Shown one piece after another: positions 7,897-17,300 of a stretch of DNA of 64,000 bases. The stretch spans positions 248,001 through 312,000 of the forward strand of contig CALUXD010000002.1 in NCBI GenBank assembly GCA_944324665.1, given 5' to 3'. Made by a program: the position numbers and the translations under genes. This DNA is from Candidatus Proelusimicrobium volucris (GTDB taxonomy: Bacteria > Elusimicrobiota > Elusimicrobia > Elusimicrobiales > Elusimicrobiaceae). The notes beneath the pieces were generated by a model, which ran no database searches, was not told the DNA's origin, and was given only the letters and a program-made list of their open reading frames with translations. The first letter of the stretch is position 1; each line of letters opens with the position of its first letter.

Positions 7897-9069
7897 ATGA
7901 CGGATATATCAAAAAAAACAACCGCTGTTTTAGCCCTCTTGGCGTTAAGCGCTAATTTTTGTTTTGCCCAGAGGAGCCTTAAAGATATGAACCGCGGTAC
8001 TTTCCCCAAGCAGAAACAGCCTGATTTGGAGGAAGAACTCCAAAAGAACAGGCGCCCCGTAAATATAATAAACGCGCCAGGCGTAAGACAAACGACCATA
8101 AACGGCAATACTGTCTATATATATGACAGGCCGACGTCTTCAAATATCCCCGTATACAATCAAGTTACAGTAAGCGGAGGGGGCTATAATCCTTCTTTCG
8201 CCGATCAGGCAAACCCTCAGTTTAAGAATTGGGCGATAAGCGCGATGGGTTTGGATAATACTCCGTATACCGGGGCGGGCATAGTTGCCGCGGTATTGGA
8301 TTCAGGTGTAGTCCAGCACGAGCAATTTTGCGAAGGAGCGGTAGATATTTTAAACATATCCGGCGTTGATTACGACTATGACGCCTATGGCCACGGTACG
8401 GCGATAGCTGGGATACTGGGCGGCTGCGGGCCGGAAGGGAGCGGATTCTCCGGTGTTGCGCCGCGCGTAAAGATGAAGGTCTATAAGATAACGGACAATC
8501 AAGGCAATACTAATAATATAAATATAGGTAAAGCCGTACAGCGTATACTGGACTATAACAGAACGCATCAGAGCAACCCGATAAGCGTTATAAACATAAG
8601 CTACGGTTTGGATAGCGACGATGAAGTTGTTTATAAGGCTTTAAAGGCGGCGTATGATTCCGGTATCGTGATAGTAGCGCCATCTGGCAACGATCATGCC
8701 AACAAATTGTCCTATCCCGCGGCTTACGATTTTGTGATAGCGGTGGGCGGCCTCAGACCGACGAGGCAGATATTTGAAAGATCCAATTACGGCGCAGGCG
8801 TGGCATTTGTGGCGCCTGCCTCTGCGATATATGCGCCGGCCTTGGGCAACAGTTACGGTTGGGTGCAGGGCACGTCTTTTGCCGCGCCGTATATAAGCGG
8901 AATGGCGGTTTTGATAATGGAAGCGTATAAAAAGAAATACGGTTCTTTGCCTTCGCCCGCCAAAGTGCGCGAGATAATGGGCAAGATAAGCGAACCGCAG
9001 CCCAATTTGCTGCCGCAATGGCAGGGGTTGGGATTGCCTAACGCTTCAAAGATAGATAAGGTAATATAA
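7897..9069 (+). CDS. secreted subtilisin-like serine protease (S8)
   Basis: This 390-residue exported peptidase starts at the ATG at 7897, with AAAGGGGG upstream; the TTG at 7888 is too close to that sequence. A signal peptide (about 1-25, ending CFAQ) is followed by a roughly 75-residue linker or pro-region and a compact S8 domain. The triad is visible: Asp in VLDSG (near 135), His in YGHGTAIAG (near 166) and Ser in GTSFAAP (near 327), with the oxyanion Asn in PSGND (near 265). No C-terminal anchor or sorting domain follows. It probably degrades or processes proteins in the periplasm or outside the cell. It lies immediately upstream of yceD, and its stop overlaps a TATAAT sequence before yceD. 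Confidence 0.93.
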   Translation: MTDISKKTTAVLALLALSANFCFAQRSLKDMNRGTFPKQKQPDLEEELQKNRRPVNIINAPGVRQTTINGNTVYIYDRPTSSNIPVYNQVTVSGGGYNPSFADQANPQFKNWAISAMGLDNTPYTGAGIVAAVLDSGVVQHEQFCEGAVDILNISGVDYDYDAYGHGTAIAGILGGCGPEGSGFSGVAPRVKMKVYKITDNQGNTNNINIGKAVQRILDYNRTHQSNPISVINISYGLDSDDEVVYKALKAAYDSGIVIVAPSGNDHANKLSYPAAYDFVIAVGGLRPTRQIFERSNYGAGVAFVAPASAIYAPALGNSYGWVQGTSFAAPYISGMAVLIMEAYKKKYGSLPSPAKVREIMGKISEPQPNLLPQWQGLGLPNASKIDKVI

Positions 9070-9073
9070 TCAT

Positions 9074-9562
9074 ATGAAATACAGCGAATACGAAATACCT
9101 TCCGATTTAGTATTTAAGACTAAAGACATAATCGATATGGGCGGGCTGAAATGTTCCGCTTTGTTAAATCCTTCTGACTTTGCGGACTGCGAGGAATTTG
9201 CGGGGAAAATCAAACGGATAGAAACGAAGCTTAGTTTTTCCGTATTGTCTAAAGACATTATGGTAAACGGCGAAGTCTGCGGGAAAAGCGAGGTGGAATG
9301 TTCCCGCTGTCTGAAGGAATTTGAGAAGAGTTTTAACGAGAAGTTTAGTCAATTATATTCCACTAAATCGGAAATAATTGATATAATGTATTTAATCAGG
9401 CAAACGCTGGCACTGCTTGGCGGGATACAGAATTTGTGTTCGAAGGAGTGCAAGGGTTTGTGTCCGTATTGCGGGTGCGACAGGAACGAGGTCCAGTGCG
9501 ACTGCAAGGAGCCGAGTTTTTCGCAGTTTGCCTGTTTAAAGGAAAAAATTTCAAAAAAGTAA
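9074..9562 (+). CDS. yceD: YceD/DUF177 family 23S rRNA accumulation protein
   Basis: This is a 162-residue YceD-family protein with the family's CSRCLKEF motif near 78-85 and a C-terminal cysteine cluster, C-x3-C-x3-C-x2-C-x-C with a later C-x-C, that probably binds zinc. The family is needed for accumulation of the large rRNA in Escherichia coli and plants, and is nearly always next to rpmF, as here. There is no clear Shine-Dalgarno sequence; a TATAAT lies 3 bases upstream, overlapping the previous stop codon, so a promoter here is possible but may be chance. Confidence 0.88.
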   Translation: MKYSEYEIPSDLVFKTKDIIDMGGLKCSALLNPSDFADCEEFAGKIKRIETKLSFSVLSKDIMVNGEVCGKSEVECSRCLKEFEKSFNEKFSQLYSTKSEIIDIMYLIRQTLALLGGIQNLCSKECKGLCPYCGCDRNEVQCDCKEPSFSQFACLKEKISKK

Positions 9563-9600
9563 AAGGCGTAAAAAGCGCCGATTTAAGTGAGGAAGAAGAA

Positions 9601-9810
9601 ATGCCAAATCCAAAGAGAAAGCACACCAGATCCAGAAGAGATTTGAGGAGATCAGCCAATTCGAAATTGGAAGCGATAAACGTAATACCGTGCACCAATT
9701 GCGGAGAGATGAGACTGCCCCACAATATCTGCCCGAAATGCGGATTTTATGACGGCAAACCGGTGGTAGAAGTAAAAGCTAAGAAAGAAAAAGCCGAAGC
9801 GGCAAAATAA
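9601..9810 (+). CDS. rpmF: 50S ribosomal protein L32
   Basis: This 69-residue L32 begins MPNPKRKHTRSRRD, the normal basic N-terminus. It has a zinc ribbon made of CTNC and CPKC (Zn-binding form) and a short Lys/Ala/Glu tail. The start at 9601 follows GAGGAAGAAG. It lies between yceD and plsX, the widely conserved order that links ribosome and lipid synthesis. Confidence 0.97.
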   Translation: MPNPKRKHTRSRRDLRRSANSKLEAINVIPCTNCGEMRLPHNICPKCGFYDGKPVVEVKAKKEKAEAAK

Positions 9811-9816
9811 AAGAAT

Positions 9817-10842
9817 ATGCGTATAGCACTTGATGCTTTAGGCGGAGATTTCGGCGCGAAACCAAATGTCCTTGGCGCTTTAAAAGCTGTTGAGGATTTT
9901 GGTTTCGACGTGATATTAGTCGGCGACAGCAATTTAATCAAGCGGGAGCTTGACGCCGCGGGCGAATATGACGAGAGTAAAATATCGATAATACACGCGC
10001 CGGAATTTATAGATATGGCGGCCTCGCCCGCACGGGAGTGCCGCAGCAAGAAGAATGCCAGTATAGTGGTATGCGCCGATTTAGTCAAGACGGGCAAAGC
10101 CGACGCCATGATCTCGGCCGGAAATTCCGGCGCGACTATGGTGGCCGGCTTGTTTGGTTTAGGGCGTATAAAAGGTATAGACAGGCCTGCGATAGCTTCT
10201 CCGATGCCTACGCAGAGGGGTGTTTCGTTGGTGGTCGATGCGGGCGCAAACGCGGATTGCAAAGCGATAAATTTGCTTCAATTTGCGGTAATGGGCAGCA
10301 TATACAGCAATATAGCATACGGCGTCGCCAGCCCGCTGGTTGGGCTTCTTTCGATAGGTGAAGAAGAAGGTAAAGGAAACCTGTTGGTGAAAGAAGTAAC
10401 CAAACACATAAAGAATTTGGGTATAAACTATTACGGCAACATAGAAGGCCGGGACGTCCATACTGGAATGATAGACGTAGTTGTATGCGACGGATTTGTC
10501 GGCAATATAGTATTAAAGCTGTCGGAAGGATTGTCCAAATCTCTTTTCGAGATGATAAAGAAAGAGATAAAGAAACGGCCTTTGGCGATGTTGGGCGCCT
10601 TGATGGCGAAACCGGCTTTTAGGGCGATAAAGAACGAAACCAACCCCGACACTTACGGCGGAGCGCCTTTGCTTGGCGTCAACGGGCCGGTGATAATATG
10701 CCACGGCAAATCAAATGAAGTGGCGATATATAATTCGATAAGGGTGGCGGGCCGCCTAGTTCACTCCAACGCGGTAAAAGCGATAAGCGAGGCGGTAAAA
10801 TCGCTGGGCCCCGTGTTTGATAAGATAAAGGAAGAAGAATAA
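9817..10842 (+). CDS. plsX: phosphate acyltransferase PlsX
   Basis: PlsX converts acyl-ACP and phosphate into acyl-phosphate, the acyl donor for PlsY in phospholipid synthesis; it is a peripheral cytosolic enzyme. The 341 residues match the family (IALDALGGDFGAKPNV at the N-terminus, MISAGNSGATM near 97-107, and GGAPLLGVNGPVI near 286). It starts 6 bases after rpmF and its stop overlaps the fabG start by one base (TAATG), so translation is probably coupled. Confidence 0.97.
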   Translation: MRIALDALGGDFGAKPNVLGALKAVEDFGFDVILVGDSNLIKRELDAAGEYDESKISIIHAPEFIDMAASPARECRSKKNASIVVCADLVKTGKADAMISAGNSGATMVAGLFGLGRIKGIDRPAIASPMPTQRGVSLVVDAGANADCKAINLLQFAVMGSIYSNIAYGVASPLVGLLSIGEEEGKGNLLVKEVTKHIKNLGINYYGNIEGRDVHTGMIDVVVCDGFVGNIVLKLSEGLSKSLFEMIKKEIKKRPLAMLGALMAKPAFRAIKNETNPDTYGGAPLLGVNGPVIICHGKSNEVAIYNSIRVAGRLVHSNAVKAISEAVKSLGPVFDKIKEEE

Positions 10843-11588
10843 TGTTATTGGATGGAAAGACAGCCGTAATAACGGGTGCGAGCAGGGGCATAGGCTTAGG
10901 CATTGCTGAGGCTTTTTTGGCGCAAGGCGCTAAAGTTGCGATATGCGGCACCAGCGAGGGCGGGGTAAGCAAGGCCAAAGAACATCTCCAGGGGAAGTAT
11001 CCTAACGGCGAGATATTGGCGCTTGCGGCGGATGTATCAAAGAGCGGCGATTGCGATAATTTTATAGCAGAGGTTATCAAACATTTTGGTAGAATAGACA
11101 TATTGGTAAATAATGCCGGCATAACGCGCGACACTTTGCTTATGAGAATGAGCGAGAGCGATTGGGACGCGGTGCTTTCTGTAAATTTGAAGGGCGCATT
11201 TTTAATGAGCAAAGCTGCTGTTAAGCAGATGATAAAGCAGCGCAGCGGCAGTATAATAAATATGTCGTCGGTAGTTGGGCAAAGCGGCAATGCGGCGCAG
11301 GCCAATTACAGCGCGTCGAAGGCGGGCCTGATAGGCTTGACGAAATCTCTGGCGAAGGAATTGGCATCTAGAAATATAAGGGTAAACGCGATAGCGCCGG
11401 GCTTTGTCAAGACGGAAATGACTGAAGTATTGAAAGAGGAACTGCGGGACGCCATATTGCAGAGCATACCTCTAAAGAGATTTGCAGAAGTAAAAGATAT
11501 CGCCGATGCGGCGGTATTTCTAGCCTCAGAAAATGCAGGCTACATAACCGGACAAGTATTGGCGGTTAACGGCGGATTATACATATAA
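10842..11588 (+). CDS. fabG: 3-oxoacyl-ACP reductase
   Basis: This NADPH-dependent short-chain dehydrogenase reduces 3-oxoacyl-ACP in fatty acid elongation. In its 248 residues the TGASRGIG cofactor loop is at 11-18, NNAG at 90-93, and the catalytic Ser143, Tyr156 and Lys160 are all present with the conserved Asn near 115. It ends in a typical [11 protein letters not shown]. The neighbours plsX and acpP support the fatty-acid role over other SDR functions. In many bacteria fabH and fabD lie between plsX and fabG; they are absent here. Confidence 0.95.
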   Translation: MLLDGKTAVITGASRGIGLGIAEAFLAQGAKVAICGTSEGGVSKAKEHLQGKYPNGEILALAADVSKSGDCDNFIAEVIKHFGRIDILVNNAGITRDTLLMRMSESDWDAVLSVNLKGAFLMSKAAVKQMIKQRSGSIINMSSVVGQSGNAAQANYSASKAGLIGLTKSLAKELASRNIRVNAIAPGFVKTEMTEVLKEELRDAILQSIPLKRFAEVKDIADAAVFLASENAGYITGQVLAVNGGLYI

Positions 11589-11619
11589 TAAAAGTTTTCT
11601 GTTTAAAACGGAGGAAAAA

Positions 11620-11865
11620 ATGGACGCAAAGAACATAGAAGAAAGAGTAAAAAATATCATTGTAGAGCAGCTTAGGGTTGAGCCGGATCAGGTAAAACCG
11701 GAAGCTCAGTTCGTCAATGACTTGGGTGCGGATTCTTTGGATACGGTAGAACTTATCATGGCGCTTGAAGAGGAGTTTGACATTGAAATTCCCGACGAGC
11801 AGGCCGAGAAGATAAAGACCGTAGGCGAAGCCTTGGAACACATCAAAGCCAAAGCCGCGAAATAA
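11620..11865 (+). CDS. acpP: acyl carrier protein
   Basis: This 81-residue acidic four-helix carrier has the phosphopantetheine attachment serine (Ser39) in [11 protein letters not shown] clear GGAGG precedes the ATG. It carries acyl chains for fatty acid and lipid synthesis. The stop codon is followed directly, with no gap, by the GTG start of rnc. Confidence 0.97.
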   Translation: MDAKNIEERVKNIIVEQLRVEPDQVKPEAQFVNDLGADSLDTVELIMALEEEFDIEIPDEQAEKIKTVGEALEHIKAKAAK

Positions 11866-12549
11866 GTGTTTGTCGATTTAGAGAAAGTATTAGGATATAC
11901 TTTCACGGACAAGAATATTTTAAGGGAAGCGCTCACTCACAAGTCGTACGCGGCCGAATATAGGCATAATAAAGATAACGAACGGCTTGAATTCTTGGGC
12001 GACAGCGTACTAGGCTTGGTAGTAGCGGCCTATTTATACAAATTGCTGGACGCAAAAGAAGAGGGAGTGCTTTCCAAGATAAAGGCCAATTTGGTTTCCA
12101 GGCGTAACTTATACTTTTGGGGTTTAGAGCTTAAGCTGGGCGAATATATGTTTTTGGGCCAAGGCGAAATCGCCAGCGGAGGCAGGGAACGGCAGAGTAT
12201 ATTATCAAACGCGATGGAAGCGGTTGTAGGGGCCGTTTATCTCGACGGGGGATTTGAAGCCGCTAAGGGATTGATACTAAAGTGGCTTAAGACCCAAAAG
12301 ATAGAAGCCGACGGCGGAGATTATAAGAGTATTTTGCAGGAGTATCTGCAAAAGCGAGGCAAAGGCGCGCCCGAATACGAGGTTGTGTCGACCGTCGGGC
12401 CGGAACACGATAAAACTTTTACCGTTATGGTAACTTTACTGGGCCGGGAACTGGGCAGAGGCAAAGGCCATAACAAGAAAGCGGCGCAGCAGGCGGCGGC
12501 GAAAGAGGCTTTGGCATATTATAATGCTTTGGGTAAAAAGCAACAGTAA
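11866..12549 (+). CDS. rnc: ribonuclease III
   Basis: This 227-residue double-strand-specific endoribonuclease processes rRNA precursors and structured mRNA. The start is a GTG immediately after acpP, which implies translational coupling. The catalytic signature NERLEFLGD is at 38-46 (Glu42 and Asp46). In the second catalytic motif the sequence is SNAMEA, so the Asp that aligns with E. coli Asp114 is Asn115 here, while Glu118 is kept. A dsRNA-binding domain covers about 150-222, with the KKAAQQAAAKEAL helix. It is placed after acpP as in many bacteria. Confidence 0.96.
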   Translation: MFVDLEKVLGYTFTDKNILREALTHKSYAAEYRHNKDNERLEFLGDSVLGLVVAAYLYKLLDAKEEGVLSKIKANLVSRRNLYFWGLELKLGEYMFLGQGEIASGGRERQSILSNAMEAVVGAVYLDGGFEAAKGLILKWLKTQKIEADGGDYKSILQEYLQKRGKGAPEYEVVSTVGPEHDKTFTVMVTLLGRELGRGKGHNKKAAQQAAAKEALAYYNALGKKQQ

Positions 12550-12573
12550 GGCCGAGCGACAAAAGGGGAAAAA

Positions 12574-14034
12574 ATGAAGAAGCCTGATTTTAAATTAGTA
12601 CTTAGCGGATTACTCATCTTACCGTTATTACTGCTTACCATATATACCTTTAGGTCGGGGGCTTCCGACAAGAAAGGAAAAATAAAAATTTCGAGTTTAA
12701 AATTATCCTCTCCGCAGGATCTCCCTGACGAAATAGCGTCCTATTTGGAAGAGGGGGATTATGAGACGGCTCTTATCAGGATAGAGGAGGATTTAAGAGA
12801 TCCGGACATACCGACTTCAAAGGGAGTTCCTTTGATAGTTATGGCTACGGAAAAGGACAATTACGAGATAGCCGCCTTGATAGCAAGTTTAGGCGCCGAT
12901 GTTAATATGCGTGATGAGCGCACGAATGAGACAGCGATAATCAAAGCGGCGCGTAACAATAATGCCAATATGATAAGGATGCTTCTTTCTGCCGGTGCCG
13001 ATATAAACGCGCAAAGCCGCAGAGGTGTAAGCGCTTTGAGCGAAAGCATAAATAACAAGAATAAGGATATAATGGAATTTCTTACGGCTAACGGTGCAAG
13101 GACTGGCGCTACTTTCGATAATTTAATGCGTTATGCCTACGAAAAAAACAATGTCGGCGTAAGCGCGATGCTGAGAATAGGCGTAGATCCAAAACAAAAG
13201 GACGCCAACGGCAATACTGCTTTAATGGTAGCCACTTCGCGGGGAGATATGCAAAGTTTTAAAGATTTGGTGGCTTACGGTTCGGATATCAATGCCCAAA
13301 ATAAGCAGGGAATGACTCCTCTTTTGTACGCTTTAAGGGCGAATAACCGAGATATGGTTAAAGAAATAGTAAGTATAGAAAATACCGATGTAAACATTTG
13401 CAATGTATTGGGGCAATGTCCTTTATATTGGGCTGCGTATATGGGGGACGATATCGTAGTAAACGCGCTTTTGACATTGGGTGCGGACTACAATAAGAAA
13501 ACGACAAATAATCAAACGGCATTAGATATAGCGCGTTTGAACAACAGAACGGAAGTAGTGAAGGTAATAGAAGATTTTATCAAGTATAAGAATATGCCTC
13601 GCGACAAATCCGGCAAAGTGATAATAGACAAAAACGCGATAACTCAGGACCTTAGAAAGAAAATGGACGAAGATATGGCCAAGAAGCAGGCCGAAGCGGC
13701 GGCGCAAGCCGCCAAGGCGGGTATGCCGAGCGGAAATACGAAATCCGTTGCCAATCCTCAGACGAGCCAACAATCTACCGCCATTTCAGCCGCGGCCGGC
13801 GCTTTACCGCAAGGTTTTGATATGGACAGCATTACAAAAATGATGCAGCAGCAGGGCGTAAATCCGGCGGCGGTTCAAGCGATGCAGCAGGCTCAGAATG
13901 CTTCTGCGGGAGTATCGGAGCAGGCTTCACAAAGCGGGGATAGTTCCACCCGGTCAAAATTTAAGCCAAAGAGGATAAACCAAAAAAGGGTTATTAAAAC
14001 AAAAATAAATAAACTGGAAACCCATTCACTATAA
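12574..14034 (+). CDS. membrane-anchored ankyrin-repeat protein
   Basis: This 486-residue protein has an N-terminal signal anchor (about 8-27), a linker, then around seven ankyrin repeats from about 85 to 330 (motifs such as ALMVATSRGD and TPLLYALRANNRD). A Lys/Ala/Gln-rich helical segment (about 360-385) and a Gln/Ser/Met-rich disordered tail ending in a basic stretch follow. Ankyrin repeats bind proteins; the partner is unknown. It starts 24 bases after rnc with an AAAGGGG ribosome-binding site and is the last gene before a strong terminator, so it is probably read from the yceD-rnc operon. Confidence 0.85.
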   Translation: MKKPDFKLVLSGLLILPLLLLTIYTFRSGASDKKGKIKISSLKLSSPQDLPDEIASYLEEGDYETALIRIEEDLRDPDIPTSKGVPLIVMATEKDNYEIAALIASLGADVNMRDERTNETAIIKAARNNNANMIRMLLSAGADINAQSRRGVSALSESINNKNKDIMEFLTANGARTGATFDNLMRYAYEKNNVGVSAMLRIGVDPKQKDANGNTALMVATSRGDMQSFKDLVAYGSDINAQNKQGMTPLLYALRANNRDMVKEIVSIENTDVNICNVLGQCPLYWAAYMGDDIVVNALLTLGADYNKKTTNNQTALDIARLNNRTEVVKVIEDFIKYKNMPRDKSGKVIIDKNAITQDLRKKMDEDMAKKQAEAAAQAAKAGMPSGNTKSVANPQTSQQSTAISAAAGALPQGFDMDSITKMMQQQGVNPAAVQAMQQAQNASAGVSEQASQSGDSSTRSKFKPKRINQKRVIKTKINKLETHSL

Positions 14035-14076
14035 AAGATAATATAAACTGCGAAAGATAGGATAAAACATTTAGTC

Positions 14077-14120
14077 AAAATCGGGCCTGCTTTTGGAAAA
14101 GACAAGGCCCGATTTTTTTT
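14077..14120 (+). terminator. intrinsic terminator of the yceD-to-ankyrin unit
   Basis: The 12-bp arms 14077-14088 and 14105-14116 are followed by a run of eight T. It closes the lipid/rnc/ankyrin transcript. The 140 bases after it hold no gene. Confidence 0.9.
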
Positions 14121-14261
14121 GTTTATAATCTTAAGCATTGAACTGAAATTTTTTGGAATCAAATGGACTTAAAATATTTTAGATTTTACGAGACAAATCA
14201 GCCAAGTGATGCTCTAAATGGCAGCGGATAAAATAAACGGGAAATAAGACGTAAAATAATG

Positions 14262-14290
14262 TTGAAAAAAGGGGGTATTTCTTGTATACT
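14262..14290 (+). promoter_or_regulatory. promoter of the giant pilin-fusion gene
   Basis: TTGAAA (14262-14267) and TATACT (14285-14290) are separated by exactly 17 bases. Transcription would start near 14297 and give a leader of about 93 bases before the ATG at 14390, which has a modest AAGAGAG ribosome-binding site. Confidence 0.6.
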
Positions 14291-14389
14291 AATAGTAGGG
14301 TTCTTGTATTCGTATGTCTTTTTTACGGCTGATCTACGTCGTGCAAGGCCCTTTATGCTTTTGTTTATTTTTAATTAAAAGAGAGTTTT

Positions 14390-17300
14390 ATGAATAAATA
14401 TTCAAAGGAATTATATAACTTCTTAAGCAGTATCTGGAAGTCCTTTGCGGTCGGGCTGTGTAGTCAGACCGATAAAGAGAAATCCGTATGGGCTGCAACG
14501 CCCGTACGCGCTTTTGGGCGCGGATTCACGTTGGTTGAACTGCTTGTAGTGGTGCTTGTTATCGGCATATTGGCAGCGATAGCATTGCCCGTCTACAACC
14601 GTTCCGTCCAAAAGAGCAGGATGAGCGATGCTCTTAACGTGCTGGACATAGCGGCGTCTAAGCAGCAGGCAAACTATGTGGCGGGAGAGGGATATGCGTC
14701 TAGCTTCAATGATTTGGATCTACCCGTACAGGGCTTGACCGGCAATATAGAGAGCAGTATGCAAGGTGTAAAAGCGGGTAACTTTACGTATACATTGCAG
14801 AACACCTGCGTAGTGGCGTCTCGTCCTGAAGATGATGTAACTATATACAGGAACTTCAATACGGATGAAACCGGCTGCAGCGGCGAGGGGTGTAAGCTGC
14901 TGGACGGAATAGTTTCGAATGTGCCAATAGGGTGTAGCGAGTATGCCTCGGAAGAGGAAGAGGCGTCCGCGATAACTCCGCCTTCTGTGATAAGCTGTTC
15001 TTTCGACAAATGTTTGAGCGATGCCGGGACTTGTATAAGCACAAACAGTACTTGTATACAAGGCCGCATAATAACGCAGTCCTGCGGTAACGGCGGCGTC
15101 CAAATGAAGAAATGTTTGGAAGGCTGCCCGAACTATTGGAGCGAATGGAGCGATTGTATAAACCAGACTTGTAGGGAGTCAGAGCGTCCCGCTTCCGTAG
15201 ACAGAGCAGGGTGCGGATATTGTGCAAACGGCACTACCTACAAAGGGGTAAGAACCAGAAGCGTAACGTGTAATACCTCCACGGGCCAATGGACAACGGG
15301 TTCGTGGTCTTCTTGCGTAGATGAGAATACTTGCGCGGAAGCGGACTGCAGCGAAACAAATTCGTGCGAATGTTCCCAGGCGTCCAAGCCGAGCGTAACG
15401 GTAGGCTGCGGTACAAAATGCAGCAACGGCCAATATATGGGCATTCAAACCAGGACGGTGACTTGTAACCAGTCTACTGGCGAGTGGTATGTTTCTTCCA
15501 CGGGCGAATGCGCCAGCAACTATTCCTGCTGTCCGGGTGAAACCTCAACGGTTGGTTGCTTGTGGGGTGTTACGAAAACATGTCAGGCCAACGGACAATG
15601 GGGCGAATGTAATTATAAACTCTGTACCGGCAAAGAGCCTGAATCACAGAGAGAATGCGCCGATGCGGATAATGTAAGAACTTGCGGTATGCAAGTGCGC
15701 AGTGTAGATTGCGATTTATCAAAAGGGGAGTATGTAACCGGCGAGTGGACCGGTACTTGTACGGCTCCTAAATATAATAAAGTTCCCGAGACGGTCCAAT
15801 TCTGCGGAACTTGCGGCAGCCAAACGAGAACCTGTCAGAAGACTTGTGACGGGCTTGGTCAATGCGAGAATTGGCTTGCGTGTACGGAAGTTCCAGTACC
15901 GCCTACAAGCCAGCCTAATTCTCAATACTGTTCTTATCACGGAACGAAGAACAGCCCTGAGGTTTGCGACGGAAAACCTACTCCTTCTTACAGTGTAGAT
16001 TTTGAGAACACCGGTACTTGTGACTGTTATACCTATTTCTATGGCCCTACTTGCGGGACGGAGTGTTCTTTGCCGGGTATGTATTGGAATACCGGCAACT
16101 GCGAAACGTGTACTAATAAAACGGTTGGTAAGTATTGGACCGGCAACGGTATCACGTCCGCGATATGCCCCGACGCCACCTGTACCAATAAACCTATAGG
16201 TTACTACTGGACGGGCCACGGCGGTACCGGGTCGACTTGCTCCGTATTGAAATGTACCAATGCGGTGATAGGTCAATACTATACGAGTTTCAGCAAAACC
16301 GCGAAAACGACAGGTTGGATAGAAGGAACTTCCCCGACTGGTTGTTCTGTCGCGGCATGTACCAATAAACCTTACGGTTATTATTGGACCAGCGGCGGTG
16401 GCGTAACCGCTACCAGCTGTGCCAATAGCGCGTGTACAAACAAACCCGTAGGCAAATACTGGAGCGGCCACGGCGGCACTTCGGCTACGTGTCCTACGGC
16501 GGATTGTACCAATGCCGATATTGGCGAATACTATACTTCTTTCAGCCAAAGCGCTAAAGATTCATCTTCGGCAAAAGGGACCTCACCGGTAGGTTGTTCT
16601 GTCGGTACGTGTACCAATACGGTGCCTGGTAAATATTGGACGACCAGCGGTGGTACTTCCTCAACAGGTTGTGCAAATGCCGATTGTACCAATACGGTAG
16701 CCACGGGTAAATACTACAGCGGCCACGGCGGTACTTCCGCCACGGGCTGTGCGGTATCGGATTGTACTAATAAACCTACGGGTTATTACTGGACGGGCAA
16801 AGGCAACCCCGGCGATGCGGATTCCTGCCCTACGGCGCAATGTACCAATACGACAGCCGGTCAATATTGGACTGGTTTTGGTAATACTTCATCGACTTGT
16901 CCGTCTGCTTCCTGCACGAACAAGACGGTCGGCAAATACTGGAACGGCCATGGCGGTACGGTATCGACCGGATGTAGCGAAGCCAACTGTACCAATACGG
17001 TAGCCGTGGGTAAATACTACAGCGGTCACGGAGGTAATTCGGCTACGGGCTGTGCTATATCGTCTTGTACCAATAAACCTACGGGTTATTACTGGACGGG
17101 CAAAGGCAACCCCGGCGATGCGGATTCCTGCCCTACGGCAAAATGTACAAATACGACGGCGGGCAAATATTGGACGAGCCACGGCGGCACTTCCGCTACG
17201 GGCTGTACGAACGCCGATTGTACCAATACGGTAGCTACGGGTAAATACTACAGCGGCCACGGCGGCACTTCCGCTACGGGCTGTGCGGTATCGTCTTGTA

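Noticed and set aside
9436-9600. Longer L32 protein starting upstream inside yceD
   Set aside because: The additional residues are an out-of-frame reading of yceD; the ATG at 9601 has its own ribosome-binding site and gives the normal L32 N-terminus.
15130-15320. Thrombospondin type 1 domain acquired from a eukaryote
   Set aside because: Only the W-S-x-W and C-x-T motifs match; the spacing of the other cysteines differs, codon use equals the neighbours, and short Cys/Trp motifs can converge.
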